The notes beneath the pieces were generated by a model. That model was not told the origin of the DNA. It saw only the letters and a list, made by a program, of their open reading frames with translations, and ran no database searches. A DNA stretch of 42,762 nucleotides from Treponema sp. UBA3862 (lineage in GTDB: Bacteria; Spirochaetota; Spirochaetia; Treponematales; Treponemataceae). This document shows, one piece after another, positions 7,825 through 16,279 of the stretch (positions are counted from its first letter, which is position 1; each line of letters begins with the position of its first letter). The stretch lies in contig DGGY01000010.1 of NCBI GenBank assembly GCA_002392405.1, positions 1 through 42,762 on the forward strand, read 5' to 3'. A program made the translations under genes and the position numbers.

Positions 7825-8833
7825 TCTTTTTCTCCTGACGCTGCTGTTCATTTAAAAGATACTGAAGGAAGTAAGCCTTTCTTTTTAAGGCAGCTACCTC
7901 AGGATCATAAACATCATCAAGCGGGAAATCATTCATATTTACTGACGGCTGCGAAGCTGACTGAGCAGCACCCTGCTTTGAAGTCTGAGTATTCTGTTCA
8001 GCATGCACTTCAGGTGAAGGCACACTTTGAGGAGGAAGAACTGAAGTTCTTGATGACTCTAATGCTGCATTTGTTGCAGAAAGTTCAGAATTAAGTCTTT
8101 TTTCTGCTGCAAGCTGGCTTTCAAGATCCTCAATACGCTTTCTTGCATCAGTAAGATTCCGCCTTAAGCCAAGTTTATCTTCTGTCTGATAAAGTTTTAT
8201 CTGTCTTTCATAATCTTCCCTTGCGGCAAGATTTTCTTCACCTGTTACTTTTAAAAGATACACAAGTTTTTCTTCGCGTTCACGCTGATTAATCATTTCG
8301 ATTCTGTAGCGCGAATCAGTTACTTTTGAATCTGACGGAAAATCTATAACAATTCTTTCGTATAAAGAGCGGGCTGAATCAAAATTATATTCTGCATAAA
8401 AACATTCTGCTATCCAGTAAAGCGCACTTGCATAGAGCTCAGAATCCTGATTCTGATGACAGAAATCACTCAGCACAAGAACCGCGTCTTCATTTCTTCC
8501 TAAAAAATGAAGGGCTCTTCCCTTCTGAAAAAGCATGTACGGTGCATAGTGACTTTTTGCAAACTTCTGAACAAACAGGCTCGAATCAGTTACAGCCGAG
8601 CTGTATTCTCCGGCGTTCATTTCACTCATTACAAGCATATAAAGAGTTTCCGCATCATAACCTGCAGAAGAGCTTCCTGCCTTTCTTAAGAAAAACATTG
8701 CAGAAGTCCAGTCACTTTTTCTGTAAGCATCAAAACCGCGCTCCTGGTCAGGAGTATATTTCTGAGCCTGCAGACTGAAAACCAGAGCAGCAAAAGTAAA
8801 AGCACAAATCAGGAATCTTTTAGAAGTTTTCAT
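7811..8833 (-). CDS. Exported TPR protein with coiled coil, YbgF/CpoB- or BamD-like repeats
   Basis: Signal peptide at the N terminus (MKTSKRFLICAFTFAALVFS, cleavage near LQA-QK). TPR units with the spacing of YbgF/BamD proteins follow: GFDAYRKSDWTSAMFFLRKA, AETLYMLVMSEMNAGEYSSAV, APYMLFQKGRALHFLGRNEDA, ASALYWIAECFYAEYNFDSA. A coiled coil spans ~215-265 (RKRIEDLESQLAAEKRLNSE), then a Ser/Gln/Pro-rich tail. The ATG at 8833 is preceded by GGGAGG at seven bases; the ATG at 8848 lies before that site and was rejected. It follows rpe almost directly. Likely a periplasmic adaptor; the exact partner is not known. Confidence 0.78.
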   Translation of the reverse strand: MKTSKRFLICAFTFAALVFSLQAQKYTPDQERGFDAYRKSDWTSAMFFLRKAGSSSAGYDAETLYMLVMSEMNAGEYSSAVTDSSLFVQKFAKSHYAPYMLFQKGRALHFLGRNEDAVLVLSDFCHQNQDSELYASALYWIAECFYAEYNFDSARSLYERIVIDFPSDSKVTDSRYRIEMINQREREEKLVYLLKVTGEENLAAREDYERQIKLYQTEDKLGLRRNLTDARKRIEDLESQLAAEKRLNSELSATNAALESSRTSVLPPQSVPSPEVHAEQNTQTSKQGAAQSASQPSVNMNDFPLDDVYDPEVAALKRKAYFLQYLLNEQQRQEKKNDKN

Positions 8834-8835
8834 TT

Positions 8836-9468
8836 CTAAGCCTCCCATTCAAAAGAACCGTTAAAAAAAGCAGAACCGGAAACAACAATATCTGCTCCGG
8901 CATCAAGCACAGCGCCGGCAGTCTGGCTGTTAACCCCGCCGTCAGCTGAAATAAGATATTTATACCCTTTCTGTCTGCGGATTTCAGAAAGTTCTGCGAT
9001 TTTATCTGTACAGTAAGGAATAAGTTTCTGTCCGCCGAATCCGGGATTTACAGTCATAACAAGAACAAGATCAACAAGGGGAAGAATTTCTTTTATGGCA
9101 CTTACAGGAGTTGAAGGAACAATTGAAATTCCCGCTTTTTTCCCGCGTTCATGAATATGATTTATAAGGCGGTCAATATGAACACATGCTTCCTGATGAA
9201 AAGTAATCCAGTCTGCTCCCGCATCAATAAAACTGTCCGTCATTTCATCAGGCCGTTCAACCATTAAATGAACGTCAAAGGGAAGTTTTGTAAGTGAGCG
9301 GATTGATTTAATAACCGGCTGGCCGTAAGTAATCTGAGGAACAAAATGTCCGTCCATGACATCAATATGAATTAAACCTGCCCCTTTTTCTTCACAAAGT
9401 TTAACAGCACTCTTAAGGTCTGAAAAATCTGAAGAAAGAAGCGATGGTGCTAAAATTTTACCTTTCAT
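8836..9468 (-). CDS. rpe: Ribulose-phosphate 3-epimerase
   Basis: Interconverts ribulose-5-phosphate and xylulose-5-phosphate in the pentose phosphate pathway. It is a TIM barrel with the family motifs APSLLSSDF (start), HIDVMDGHFVPQITYG (metal-binding His/Asp), PFDVHLMVERP, MTVNPGFGGQ and SADGGVN followed by GADIVVSGSAFF (phosphate binding). At 210 residues it is slightly shorter than the usual ~220, with a trimmed C terminus. TAGGA precedes the ATG. First gene of an operon with three envelope-type genes that have no obvious metabolic link to it. Confidence 0.96.
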   Translation of the reverse strand: MKGKILAPSLLSSDFSDLKSAVKLCEEKGAGLIHIDVMDGHFVPQITYGQPVIKSIRSLTKLPFDVHLMVERPDEMTDSFIDAGADWITFHQEACVHIDRLINHIHERGKKAGISIVPSTPVSAIKEILPLVDLVLVMTVNPGFGGQKLIPYCTDKIAELSEIRRQKGYKYLISADGGVNSQTAGAVLDAGADIVVSGSAFFNGSFEWEA

Positions 9469-9477
9469 TATTCCTAG

Positions 9478-9506
9478 ATTTTAGCAGAAAAGTGATACAA
9501 AAACAA
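9478..9506 (-). promoter_or_regulatory. Promoter of the rpe operon
   Basis: On the minus strand TTGTTT (9501-9506), a 17-base spacer and TAAAAT (9478-9483). The -10 box ends nine bases before the rpe ATG, with TAGGA between, so the leader would be only a few bases long. Confidence 0.5.
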
Positions 9507-9587
9507 TAATAAGGTATGATATTAGAGAAAAAACAGTGCGTTCCGGAGACCTTTAAAAATATTTTAAAAATTCTTCAAAAAAAAGTA

Positions 9588-9622
9588 TTGACAGATTGCA
9601 AATTGTAAAGTATAAACTTTAC
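9588..9622 (+). promoter_or_regulatory. Distal promoter P1 with overlapping operator-like palindrome
   Basis: TTGACA (9588-9593), 17 bases, TATAAA (9611-9616): a near-consensus sigma70 promoter. An inverted repeat GTAAAGT-ATAA-ACTTTAC (9605-9622) covers the -10 box, and a second layer AAATTG/CAATTT flanks it (9600-9605 and 9625-9630, with three unpaired bases on the right). This arrangement is typical of a repressor operator; no regulator gene is adjacent. Confidence 0.65.
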
Positions 9623-9652
9623 CCCAATTTTTCTAAAATTTCATTAGTTTTA

Positions 9653-9680
9653 TTGACTAAAGACCTCATTTCGCTATAAT
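9653..9680 (+). promoter_or_regulatory. Proximal promoter P2 of the TPR-greA transcript
   Basis: TTGACT (9653-9658), 16 bases, TATAAT (9675-9680). The start codon at 9695 is only 14 bases past the -10 box and no Shine-Dalgarno is visible, so transcripts from P2 would have a leader of roughly seven bases. Confidence 0.65.
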
Positions 9681-9694
9681 TAGAATTCAGGCAT

Positions 9695-10633
9695 ATGAGT
9701 AACCAGTCAGAAGAAGGATTAAAACAGGCTCACGAGATGCTCGAAAAAGGCAGACCTGATGAAGCTAAAAGAATCCTTGCAAACATCTTGGAATTTAACC
9801 TCGGAAACAGCGAGATTGATTTTACAATTTGGTCCTGCTCATTCTGGATTGATTTTCTTAAGCAGTTGTCTCACCTGGACAGTTATGAACAGGGAGAAAG
9901 CCTGTTTTTTCACTGGAAATCTTTTGAAGAAGCCCTGTGCAAAAAAAAGGAAATCTACAGAAGGACAGTTTTTGCCGTTCAGACCGGCGTATTCACCCTT
10001 GCCTTAAACAGTTATTCATCCGTAAATGCTGACAGTTTAAAACTTCCGGCCCAGAAAGCTGACCTGCTTTTAAAAACCGGTATCTGCAACAAAAAACTCG
10101 GAAAATACGATGTTGCGCGTTCGATTTTTCTCGAAGCAAACAAAGTATTACCGGGCTCTGCAAGAATCATTGCAGAAATGGCAGACTGCTGTGCTCTGTG
10201 CGGAATGGAAAACGAGGCAAAAGTACTTTTTCGGGAAGCTTTTTTTATCGATGCAAAAAAAATCGACATCAACCTTCTCGATTCAGAACTCATAAAATGC
10301 CTTATACAGCGTGTAAAAGACGAACACACAAGCTTAGAGCCTGAAATCCAGTTCTGGGTTCCGGTTTATGCAGTTTTGTACGGTGTCTTTAACATAAAGA
10401 GAGAGTTAAGGAGTGTCGAAGTCCTTAAACTTAAGCAGGATATATACGAGCTCGAATCAGAAATCAAAAATCCTGCAAACAATATAAAACAGCTCAAGCC
10501 TAAGCTGATTTATATGTATTTCCGGCTGGTTGACCATTATGTCCAGAAAAATCAGACGGGAAGTGAATTAAGCGACATACTGCTTAAAATTAAAATTCTG
10601 GACGGCGACATTTACCGCGATTACATAAAGTAA
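9695..10633 (+). CDS. Cytoplasmic TPR-like protein upstream of greA, unknown function
   Basis: The family is not recognised by name. The first ~40 residues form a TPR-like hairpin (GLKQAHEMLEKGRPDEAKRILANIL). A clearer pair follows at ~125-190 (ADLLLKTGICNKKLGKYDVARSIFLEANKVLPGSARIIAEMADCCALCGMENEAKVLFREA). The C-terminal part is helical with a charged coil (KLKQDIYELESEIKN). There is no signal peptide or membrane segment, so it should be cytoplasmic. It sits 69 bases before greA on the same strand and probably shares its transcript. Since GreA here also begins with TPR-like helices, the two may interact, but that is inference. The start codon lacks a Shine-Dalgarno. Confidence 0.72.
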   Translation: MSNQSEEGLKQAHEMLEKGRPDEAKRILANILEFNLGNSEIDFTIWSCSFWIDFLKQLSHLDSYEQGESLFFHWKSFEEALCKKKEIYRRTVFAVQTGVFTLALNSYSSVNADSLKLPAQKADLLLKTGICNKKLGKYDVARSIFLEANKVLPGSARIIAEMADCCALCGMENEAKVLFREAFFIDAKKIDINLLDSELIKCLIQRVKDEHTSLEPEIQFWVPVYAVLYGVFNIKRELRSVEVLKLKQDIYELESEIKNPANNIKQLKPKLIYMYFRLVDHYVQKNQTGSELSDILLKIKILDGDIYRDYIK

Positions 10634-10702
10634 AAAAGAGTTCTAAAAGTCCGTTACAGATTTTTAGAAATAATATTTGCACACAACATACAGGAGAAAA
10701 AC

Positions 10703-13432
10703 ATGTCCGCAGAAACAGTAAGCAAAGTTGAGGAAATGCTCAAAGAAGAAAAATGGACAAAAGCAGCAATTTCTAATTTCACAAAGAACAAACTTATTGA
10801 ACTTTCAGAAATTTTAGATCAGGCAAAGGCAGAAAACTGCACTGCAGAACTTAAAGAACTCTGCGATGCACAGCTTGCACACTCAAAGGAAAGTATCATT
10901 GCCCTTTACATTTCAGGAATTCTTGGTCTCAAACAGGGCAATCTTGACAATTCAAGCCTTGTAAGCCTTGTTGAACTTTTCCAGAATAACCACAAGGAAC
11001 CTGTTGTAACTTACCTCTGCGAAACAATTCTCGATATAGATGCAAACAACAAATTTGCCTTAAGAACACTTGCAGACATCTACCGCGCTGCAAATGACAG
11101 CAAGGCATGGGAAATCTACGAAAAAATCGTAAAAATCGATGTAGAAGAAGCTGAAATTGCAAAAATTCTTGCAGAACACTACGAAAACGAAGGTGACCAG
11201 AAAAATGCAGTTGCTTACTACAAAAAGGCAGTTCTCCGCTTTGTAAACTCAGGCAACATGACTTCCCTCAAGGAAAGCTGGTCTAAACTCATTGCACTCA
11301 CCCCTGAAGAAATCGACTTCTTCCTTCTCGTACAGCGCAAGGTTGAAAAAACAATCAGCGCAGACAAGAGTGCACTTCTCCTTCACGATGTTTACCCTTA
11401 CTACAAGGATAACGCTGCAAAAGATCCTAAAAAATGGGACACAGCAATCCAGATCTTAAAAATCATCCTCAGAATAGATCCTAAAGATAACTGGGCAAGA
11501 AACGAAATTGCAGCATGTTTCTCAGGCAAATATGCTAAAAATCCGAATACACAGGAATTCATCCGCTCTTCAAACCTTACACAGAGTTTCCGCAGCGTAT
11601 TCGAAGCAATCAACGACTTTGAAAAGCACATTGCTTTCGGCGTAAAGAACTTCGTTTACCACAGAACATGGGGTGTAGGTATCATCACAAAAACTGAAAA
11701 CGACACACTTACAATCAACTTTGGAAAAAAGACCGGAGTAAAACAGATGTCCCTCAAGATGGCAGTAAGCGCACTTCAGCCGCTTGCACGCGACCATATC
11801 TGGGTTCTCAAGGCAACAAAATCAAAGGATGAACTTGTAAAAATCTTCAAAAATCCAAAAGATAAGTCAGAAGCCCTTAAAATCATCATCAAATCTTTCG
11901 GCAACAGCTGCGACTTCAAGAGAATCAAGCAGGAACTCGTTCCTTCAATTCTTACTGCAGGTGAATGGACTTCATGGAACTCATCAGCAAAAAGAACACT
12001 CGAATCAAATCCTGTATTCGGTGTAAATCCAAATAATATAAATGAATACATCGTCCGCGATGCAAAGATTTCTGCAGAAGAAAAACTCAGCAACGAATTC
12101 AAGGCTCAGAAAAACTTCATGCCGCGTGCTGACGTATTCATGAAATTCCTTAACGATGAAGAAACAGACAAAGATTCAGAACTTTTCTCTGACATGTACA
12201 ATTACTTCAAGGGCTTCTTAAAGGCCTTCACATCTGTAAACGAACAGGTTGTAGCTTCATACCTCATCGTTCAGAAAGTAAGCGCTGTTCTTCCTTCATT
12301 CGCATACACTCCGAACTTTACTTTCGCCCAGCTTTATGCAGAAATTGAAAATCCTAGAAAGATGTACGAAGAATTAAAAGATTCTAAAAATACAACTTTA
12401 CAGGAAGATTTCCTTGCAGCAATTAAACTTCTTCCGGACTGGGTTGATCAGTATATCGAACTCTTCCCTACAGTATTAAAGGAATCACTCCTTAAAACTC
12501 TCATCGAAAGCGGAAACACAGAAAAAGTTCAGAAGCTTGCAGTTAAAGCATTTGAGAACTTCCGTGATTACAGGGAAACAGTCCTCTTCTTCTTTGAAAA
12601 ATGTCAGGAAGCAGAATGGTTCAAAAATGCAGGTATTTCTTACCAGAAACAGCTTATTACAATCGTTAACCTTATCGATCAGACATACCGTGAAATCGAT
12701 AATCATGTTGATACAACAGAAAACAAAAAGATTCAGAAAAACGCTAAAAAACTTCTTTTCGGCGAAAAAGACGAAAAGAACGTTTATGCTGAACACATGC
12801 TTTCAAGCGACATGGATACAATGACTCACCTCTACACTCTCGTAGATGACATTGAAGATCTTGAAGGTGTTTACAAGCAGACTCTCCGCAACAAGATTCT
12901 TGAAAAATACCCTGATTACAAATTCCGCGCTAAGGAAGAAAAATCAAGTGCTCCAAAGGGAATGCTGGTAACAAAGGCTAAACTCGACGAAAAGAAAGCC
13001 CTCGAAGCAAAAATGACAACTGTTGATATTCCTGCAATTGCAAAAGAAGTTGCAGATGCAAAGGAAAAAGGCGACTTGAAGGAAAATGCTGAATACATCG
13101 CTGCAAAAGAAGCACAGCATAAGCTCAACAACGACCTTAAACGCCTCCAGGGCGAACTCAGCCGTGCGGTTATCTTCGACCCGACAACAGCTACAACATC
13201 AATGATTTCATTCGGTACAGAAGTTGTTCTTACAAACAACATTTCCGGAAAAGATGAAAAATACATCATCATGGGACCGTGGGAATCAGATCCTGATGCA
13301 GGAATCATTTCTTACATGTCACCGTTCGGAAACGAAATCCTTGATGCAAAAGCAGGTGAAAGGCTTGAGTTTACAATCAACGAACGCAAAAACGACTACA
13401 CTGTAAAATCAATCAAACTTGCAAAAATGTAA
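10703..13432 (+). CDS. greA: Transcription elongation factor GreA with ~750-residue N-terminal extension
   Basis: The last ~157 residues are a full GreA, which rescues backtracked RNA polymerase by stimulating transcript cleavage: the N-terminal coiled coil begins near residue 753 (GMLVTKAKLDEKKALE), the acidic tip is GDLKENAEY at 790-798, and the C-terminal FKBP-like domain has FGTEVVLTN and GISYMSPFGNEILDAKAGE-type sequence. Ordinary GreA is ~158 residues; here the protein has 909. The extension is all-helical and TPR-like (FALRTLADIYRAANDSKAWEIYEKIV; NAVAYYKKAVLRFV), with one beta-type segment at ~317-361 (FVYHRTWGVGIITKTENDTL) resembling a Tudor-like fold. From memory, Borrelia and T. pallidum GreA are similarly long. 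CAGGAG precedes the ATG. Many AAG/TTC/GCA codons suggest high expression. Confidence 0.93.
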   Translation: MSAETVSKVEEMLKEEKWTKAAISNFTKNKLIELSEILDQAKAENCTAELKELCDAQLAHSKESIIALYISGILGLKQGNLDNSSLVSLVELFQNNHKEPVVTYLCETILDIDANNKFALRTLADIYRAANDSKAWEIYEKIVKIDVEEAEIAKILAEHYENEGDQKNAVAYYKKAVLRFVNSGNMTSLKESWSKLIALTPEEIDFFLLVQRKVEKTISADKSALLLHDVYPYYKDNAAKDPKKWDTAIQILKIILRIDPKDNWARNEIAACFSGKYAKNPNTQEFIRSSNLTQSFRSVFEAINDFEKHIAFGVKNFVYHRTWGVGIITKTENDTLTINFGKKTGVKQMSLKMAVSALQPLARDHIWVLKATKSKDELVKIFKNPKDKSEALKIIIKSFGNSCDFKRIKQELVPSILTAGEWTSWNSSAKRTLESNPVFGVNPNNINEYIVRDAKISAEEKLSNEFKAQKNFMPRADVFMKFLNDEETDKDSELFSDMYNYFKGFLKAFTSVNEQVVASYLIVQKVSAVLPSFAYTPNFTFAQLYAEIENPRKMYEELKDSKNTTLQEDFLAAIKLLPDWVDQYIELFPTVLKESLLKTLIESGNTEKVQKLAVKAFENFRDYRETVLFFFEKCQEAEWFKNAGISYQKQLITIVNLIDQTYREIDNHVDTTENKKIQKNAKKLLFGEKDEKNVYAEHMLSSDMDTMTHLYTLVDDIEDLEGVYKQTLRNKILEKYPDYKFRAKEEKSSAPKGMLVTKAKLDEKKALEAKMTTVDIPAIAKEVADAKEKGDLKENAEYIAAKEAQHKLNNDLKRLQGELSRAVIFDPTTATTSMISFGTEVVLTNNISGKDEKYIIMGPWESDPDAGIISYMSPFGNEILDAKAGERLEFTINERKNDYTVKSIKLAKM

Positions 13433-13451
13433 GTTAAAGTGCTAAAAAAAT

Positions 13452-13489
13452 AAACCGGTTTTCATTTACGAAAACCGGTTTTTTATTTG
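13452..13489. terminator. Bidirectional intrinsic terminator between greA and the STAS genes
   Basis: A perfect 12-bp stem AAACCGGTTTTC (13452-13463) and GAAAACCGGTTT (13470-13481) with loop ATTTAC. T-rich sequence follows on the plus strand, and the A-tract at 13444-13450 gives U-rich RNA on the minus strand. It serves both converging transcripts. Confidence 0.9.
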
Positions 13490-13493
13490 CACA

Positions 13494-13796
13494 TTAAACT
13501 ATATTCAAAAATATATCGGCGCCTGTTACTTCAAAGACCTGACGGCAGAACTGGCTTGGATTTTTTATTACAAGCTGACGGCCGTCTTTCATGTTCTTAT
13601 GAGCAGAAAGAATGACACGGATGCCTGCGCTGGATATATATTCCACATCATTCATCACAAGAACAAGTTTTCTTATTGTCATTAAAGAAAGATACTGCTT
13701 AATCTCCTGTTCAAGCCGGGAAGAAGCGTTAACATCAATTCTTCCTTTGAGTATCAGGGCTGCCTCAAAATCTTTTCTTACTTCTGTAATTTCCAT
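13494..13796 (-). CDS. STAS-domain anti-sigma factor antagonist (second copy)
   Basis: A single-domain STAS protein of 100 residues (SpoIIAA/RsbV type). The signature is VLVMNDVEYISSAGIRVILSAHK at ~44-66; the serine in ISSAG is the residue that the cognate GHKL kinase phosphorylates in this family. In partner switching the unphosphorylated antagonist binds the anti-sigma kinase and frees its target. GGAGAAAAAT precedes the ATG. Last gene of the operon, after another STAS gene with which it shares the ISSAG(I/L)RV core but little else, so the two may have different partners. Confidence 0.9.
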   Translation of the reverse strand: MEITEVRKDFEAALILKGRIDVNASSRLEQEIKQYLSLMTIRKLVLVMNDVEYISSAGIRVILSAHKNMKDGRQLVIKNPSQFCRQVFEVTGADIFLNIV

Positions 13797-13850
13797 ATTT
13801 TTCTCCGTAAAGTTTTTCTGTTTTTTTAGTTTAATAAAGTGAGCTCAGAA

Positions 13851-14147
13851 TTAAGCCTTAATATCAAGAATATCCTTAAAACCCGTTACCTCAAAGATTT
13901 CAAGAACTGTTTCATTTGCATTTATGATTTTAAGCCCGCTTTTTTTTGCAAAGGCCTTGTGAGCCTGAAGAAGTACACGAAGTCCCGCAGAAGAAATATA
14001 TTCAAGCCCTGAAAAATCTATTATAAGCGAGGAAACTTCAGAAAGGTTTTGAATTTCACTTTCAAGTTCCCCTGCCGTAGAAGTATCAAGACGGCCAGCT
14101 ACAATAAGTGTAACAGAGGCTGCATCTTCATATTTTTTAATTTCCAT
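13851..14147 (-). CDS. STAS-domain anti-sigma factor antagonist (first copy)
   Basis: A 98-residue STAS domain. Features: TLIVAGRLDTSTAGELESEI (first strand and helix), LIIDFSGLEYISSAGLRVLLQAHK with the conserved phosphorylatable serine, and ILEIFEVTGF-type C-terminal helix (VLEIFEVTGFKDIL). AAGGA precedes the ATG. It lies 53 bases after the PP2C phosphatase that would dephosphorylate it. Sequence is closer to the classic SpoIIAA pattern than the copy after it. Confidence 0.92.
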   Translation of the reverse strand: MEIKKYEDAASVTLIVAGRLDTSTAGELESEIQNLSEVSSLIIDFSGLEYISSAGLRVLLQAHKAFAKKSGLKIINANETVLEIFEVTGFKDILDIKA

Positions 14148-14200
14148 ATACGATTCCTTTTTTTTATTTTAGCATACAACATTAATAAATACGGAAGAAT

Positions 14201-15805
14201 TTATTGTTTCAATTCAAAAGAAAGCATTGTAATGTCATCAAACTGCTCTGCTTCCCCCGCAAAAGCATCAATTTTTGAGCGGATACAGTCTAATGTCTGT
14301 GGGGCGGACATATCTTTTGTATTTTTTACGGCTTCCATAAGCCTTTCATCTCCAAAAAGCTCATTAGAGCTGTCAGTTGCCTCAGTAACGCCGTCGGAAT
14401 AAACAAAAAGCTTATCCCCTTTTTCAAGTCTTATGGAATGCTCCGTATATTGAAGTCCTTCCATTCCGCCCAGAACAAAATTTGGTTTTGATTTAAGCCA
14501 GGTATACTCTCCGTTTGAATAAAGCACCGGTGAAGGATGTCCTGCATTTACAAATTTCAGTTCACGCGTACTGAAAGTATAGATTCCAAGCCAGCATGTA
14601 ACAAAAAGTTCAGATTCATTGCCCTTACAGAGCTGTGCGTTCGCCCTGTTAAAAATCTCTGCAGGAGAAAGTTTAAGGTAAGAATAAAAGTCTAAAAGCA
14701 CCTTACATTTTCCCATAAAAAGCGCTGCAGGAACACCTTTTCCTGACACATCCCCTACAGTAAGCATCAGGTGGTCGTCATCGAGCAGAAGATAATCATA
14801 AAGATCTCCCCCGACCTCCTTTGCAGGCGTCATTGCTGCAAAAAGTTCAAAATCTTTTCTTTCAGGATAAGGCGGATAGTCTTTATTAAGCATATCGCTC
14901 TGGATTTTTGCGGCAACTGAAAGCTCCGTGCTGATTCGTTCTTTTTCTGCCGTTACCGCCTTAAGTTCCTGCATATTTTTGTAAACGTCGATTTCCATCT
15001 GATGCACGGTATGCGCAAGGGTTCCGAGTTCATCCTGGTTTTTAACTGTCAGAAGAATATCAGAAGGCTCTCCTCCCCAGGAAGAAAAATGGTCTGTTTC
15101 CCTTGTAATCAGCGTAATCGGCCTAATAAAAGTGCGGTTAAAATAAAAAGTAAACAGGAAACCGAAAAGAACTGCAATTAAAACTTCAACTGTAATTATG
15201 ATATTAATAAAAGTCCATCTGGCATCAACAAATTCCTGAATGCTTTTCTGAACGCCTATAACCGCACAGACTTTCTGATTTGAATCAAAAACAGGAAGCA
15301 TAGCCGTAATGTGAGAACCGCTTCGTGTTTTAAAAGTATGACGGACAATTATTTCTGCATTTTCAAAAACCTTTTTTGCAGAACTGTTGTAATGAGGCTC
15401 ATTGTAAACTTCAAAATATCCAGGTTCAAAAGGCGTCCATTGTCCGCCTTTTTTTACAGGATTATAAATATAAGTAATGTCCGTGTAGTTTTCTCCCTTA
15501 ACAGATGAAACATAAAGCAGATTTAAATCAAACTTATCGACAAAGTCCTGCAGGATAGTAAAGACACCTTCATATTCTCCGTCGCGCTGTCCGGTAGTAA
15601 TGTAATATTCAAAACGCTCAGGATTTAAGCATTCGCGTGCTGCTTCTCCGATTGAACGGATTGAAGCATCGTACTGCTTTCTGAAAAGACTGGTAAAAGA
15701 GGCATAACCTGCGGCAAAACAGACAGTACAGACTGCAAGGCCGGCAACAATAATTCCGGTCAGAACTTTTTTTGTAATTACAGGAATCTTTCGTCTTCTT
15801 CGCAT
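14201..15805 (-). CDS. Membrane sensor PP2C-type (RsbU/SpoIIE) serine phosphatase
   Basis: A 534-residue sensor phosphatase. Two membrane helices (residues ~13-35 and ~200-223) flank an extracytoplasmic sensor of ~165 residues; a HAMP linker follows (RPITLITRETDHFSS to VHQMEIDVYKNM) and a coiled coil. The PP2C domain has the metal-binding motifs GGDLYDY, VGDVSGKGVPAAL, VNAGHPSP, YSDGVTEATD and QFDDITML. It should dephosphorylate the adjacent STAS proteins in response to an outside signal. I chose the ATG at 15805 (AGGAGA close upstream); a GTG at 15823 precedes that site. It follows the GHKL kinase gene by about 50 bases. The signal is unknown; the sensor resembles a Cache-type fold by layout only. 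Confidence 0.93.
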   Translation of the reverse strand: MRRRRKIPVITKKVLTGIIVAGLAVCTVCFAAGYASFTSLFRKQYDASIRSIGEAARECLNPERFEYYITTGQRDGEYEGVFTILQDFVDKFDLNLLYVSSVKGENYTDITYIYNPVKKGGQWTPFEPGYFEVYNEPHYNSSAKKVFENAEIIVRHTFKTRSGSHITAMLPVFDSNQKVCAVIGVQKSIQEFVDARWTFINIIITVEVLIAVLFGFLFTFYFNRTFIRPITLITRETDHFSSWGGEPSDILLTVKNQDELGTLAHTVHQMEIDVYKNMQELKAVTAEKERISTELSVAAKIQSDMLNKDYPPYPERKDFELFAAMTPAKEVGGDLYDYLLLDDDHLMLTVGDVSGKGVPAALFMGKCKVLLDFYSYLKLSPAEIFNRANAQLCKGNESELFVTCWLGIYTFSTRELKFVNAGHPSPVLYSNGEYTWLKSKPNFVLGGMEGLQYTEHSIRLEKGDKLFVYSDGVTEATDSSNELFGDERLMEAVKNTKDMSAPQTLDCIRSKIDAFAGEAEQFDDITMLSFELKQ

Positions 15806-15855
15806 ATTCTCTCCTAAAAACACAGCGTTACACTCTCTGTAGTGAAGTCTGAGAC

Positions 15856-16278
15856 TTACTTACAGATTTTTTTATAAACAGTCAGAATGTTCTGTTTTCC
15901 GTCATAAAAATATTCAATTTTGTCCATATATTTTTTTACAAGAAAAATACCAAGACCGCCTATTTGTCTTTCTTCTGCACCCAGGCTTGTATCAGGCTCA
16001 GCCTTTTCAAGCGGGTTAAAAGGGATGCCGGAGTCCATAAAACACAGTGACAGTTCTTTTTCAGCCTTTTTATAATCAATAAGAACTTTTACAGAACCTG
16101 TTTTTCCTTTATAAGCATAACTTGCAATATTCACAAAAACTTCTTCAACTGTAAGATCTATCTGCATCAGAAGTTTAGTGTCAGAAAAATCAGGTACAGA
16201 CTGTTCTAAAAAAGTATGAACAAAACTATTGAGCTTATCGAGATTTTCATTTTTTGCCTGTAAATCCAGTGACTGCAT
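15856..16278 (-). CDS. GHKL anti-sigma-type serine kinase (RsbW/SpoIIAB-like)
   Basis: A 140-residue stand-alone HATPase. N box EEVFVNIASYAY (Glu and Asn for Mg-ATP), G1 box MDSGIPFNP and G2 box GGLGIFLVKKYMD are present. It is expected to phosphorylate STAS antagonists and to bind a sigma factor or another target. I chose the ATG at 16278 because GGAAGGA is just upstream and it lies two bases after the NUDIX stop; the longer frame from 16344 reads into that gene. No sigma factor gene is adjacent, so its target may be elsewhere or may not be a sigma factor. Confidence 0.9.
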   Translation of the reverse strand: MQSLDLQAKNENLDKLNSFVHTFLEQSVPDFSDTKLLMQIDLTVEEVFVNIASYAYKGKTGSVKVLIDYKKAEKELSLCFMDSGIPFNPLEKAEPDTSLGAEERQIGGLGIFLVKKYMDKIEYFYDGKQNILTVYKKICK

Positions 16279-16279
16279 A

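Noticed and set aside
12485..12824. Overlapping open frames on both strands inside greA
   Set aside because: They are shadows of the long greA frame, with no ribosome binding site and low-complexity translations.
13494..16278. A sigma factor gene in the partner-switching cluster
   Set aside because: Every frame was considered and none resembles a sigma factor; the genes end at the terminator at 13452.
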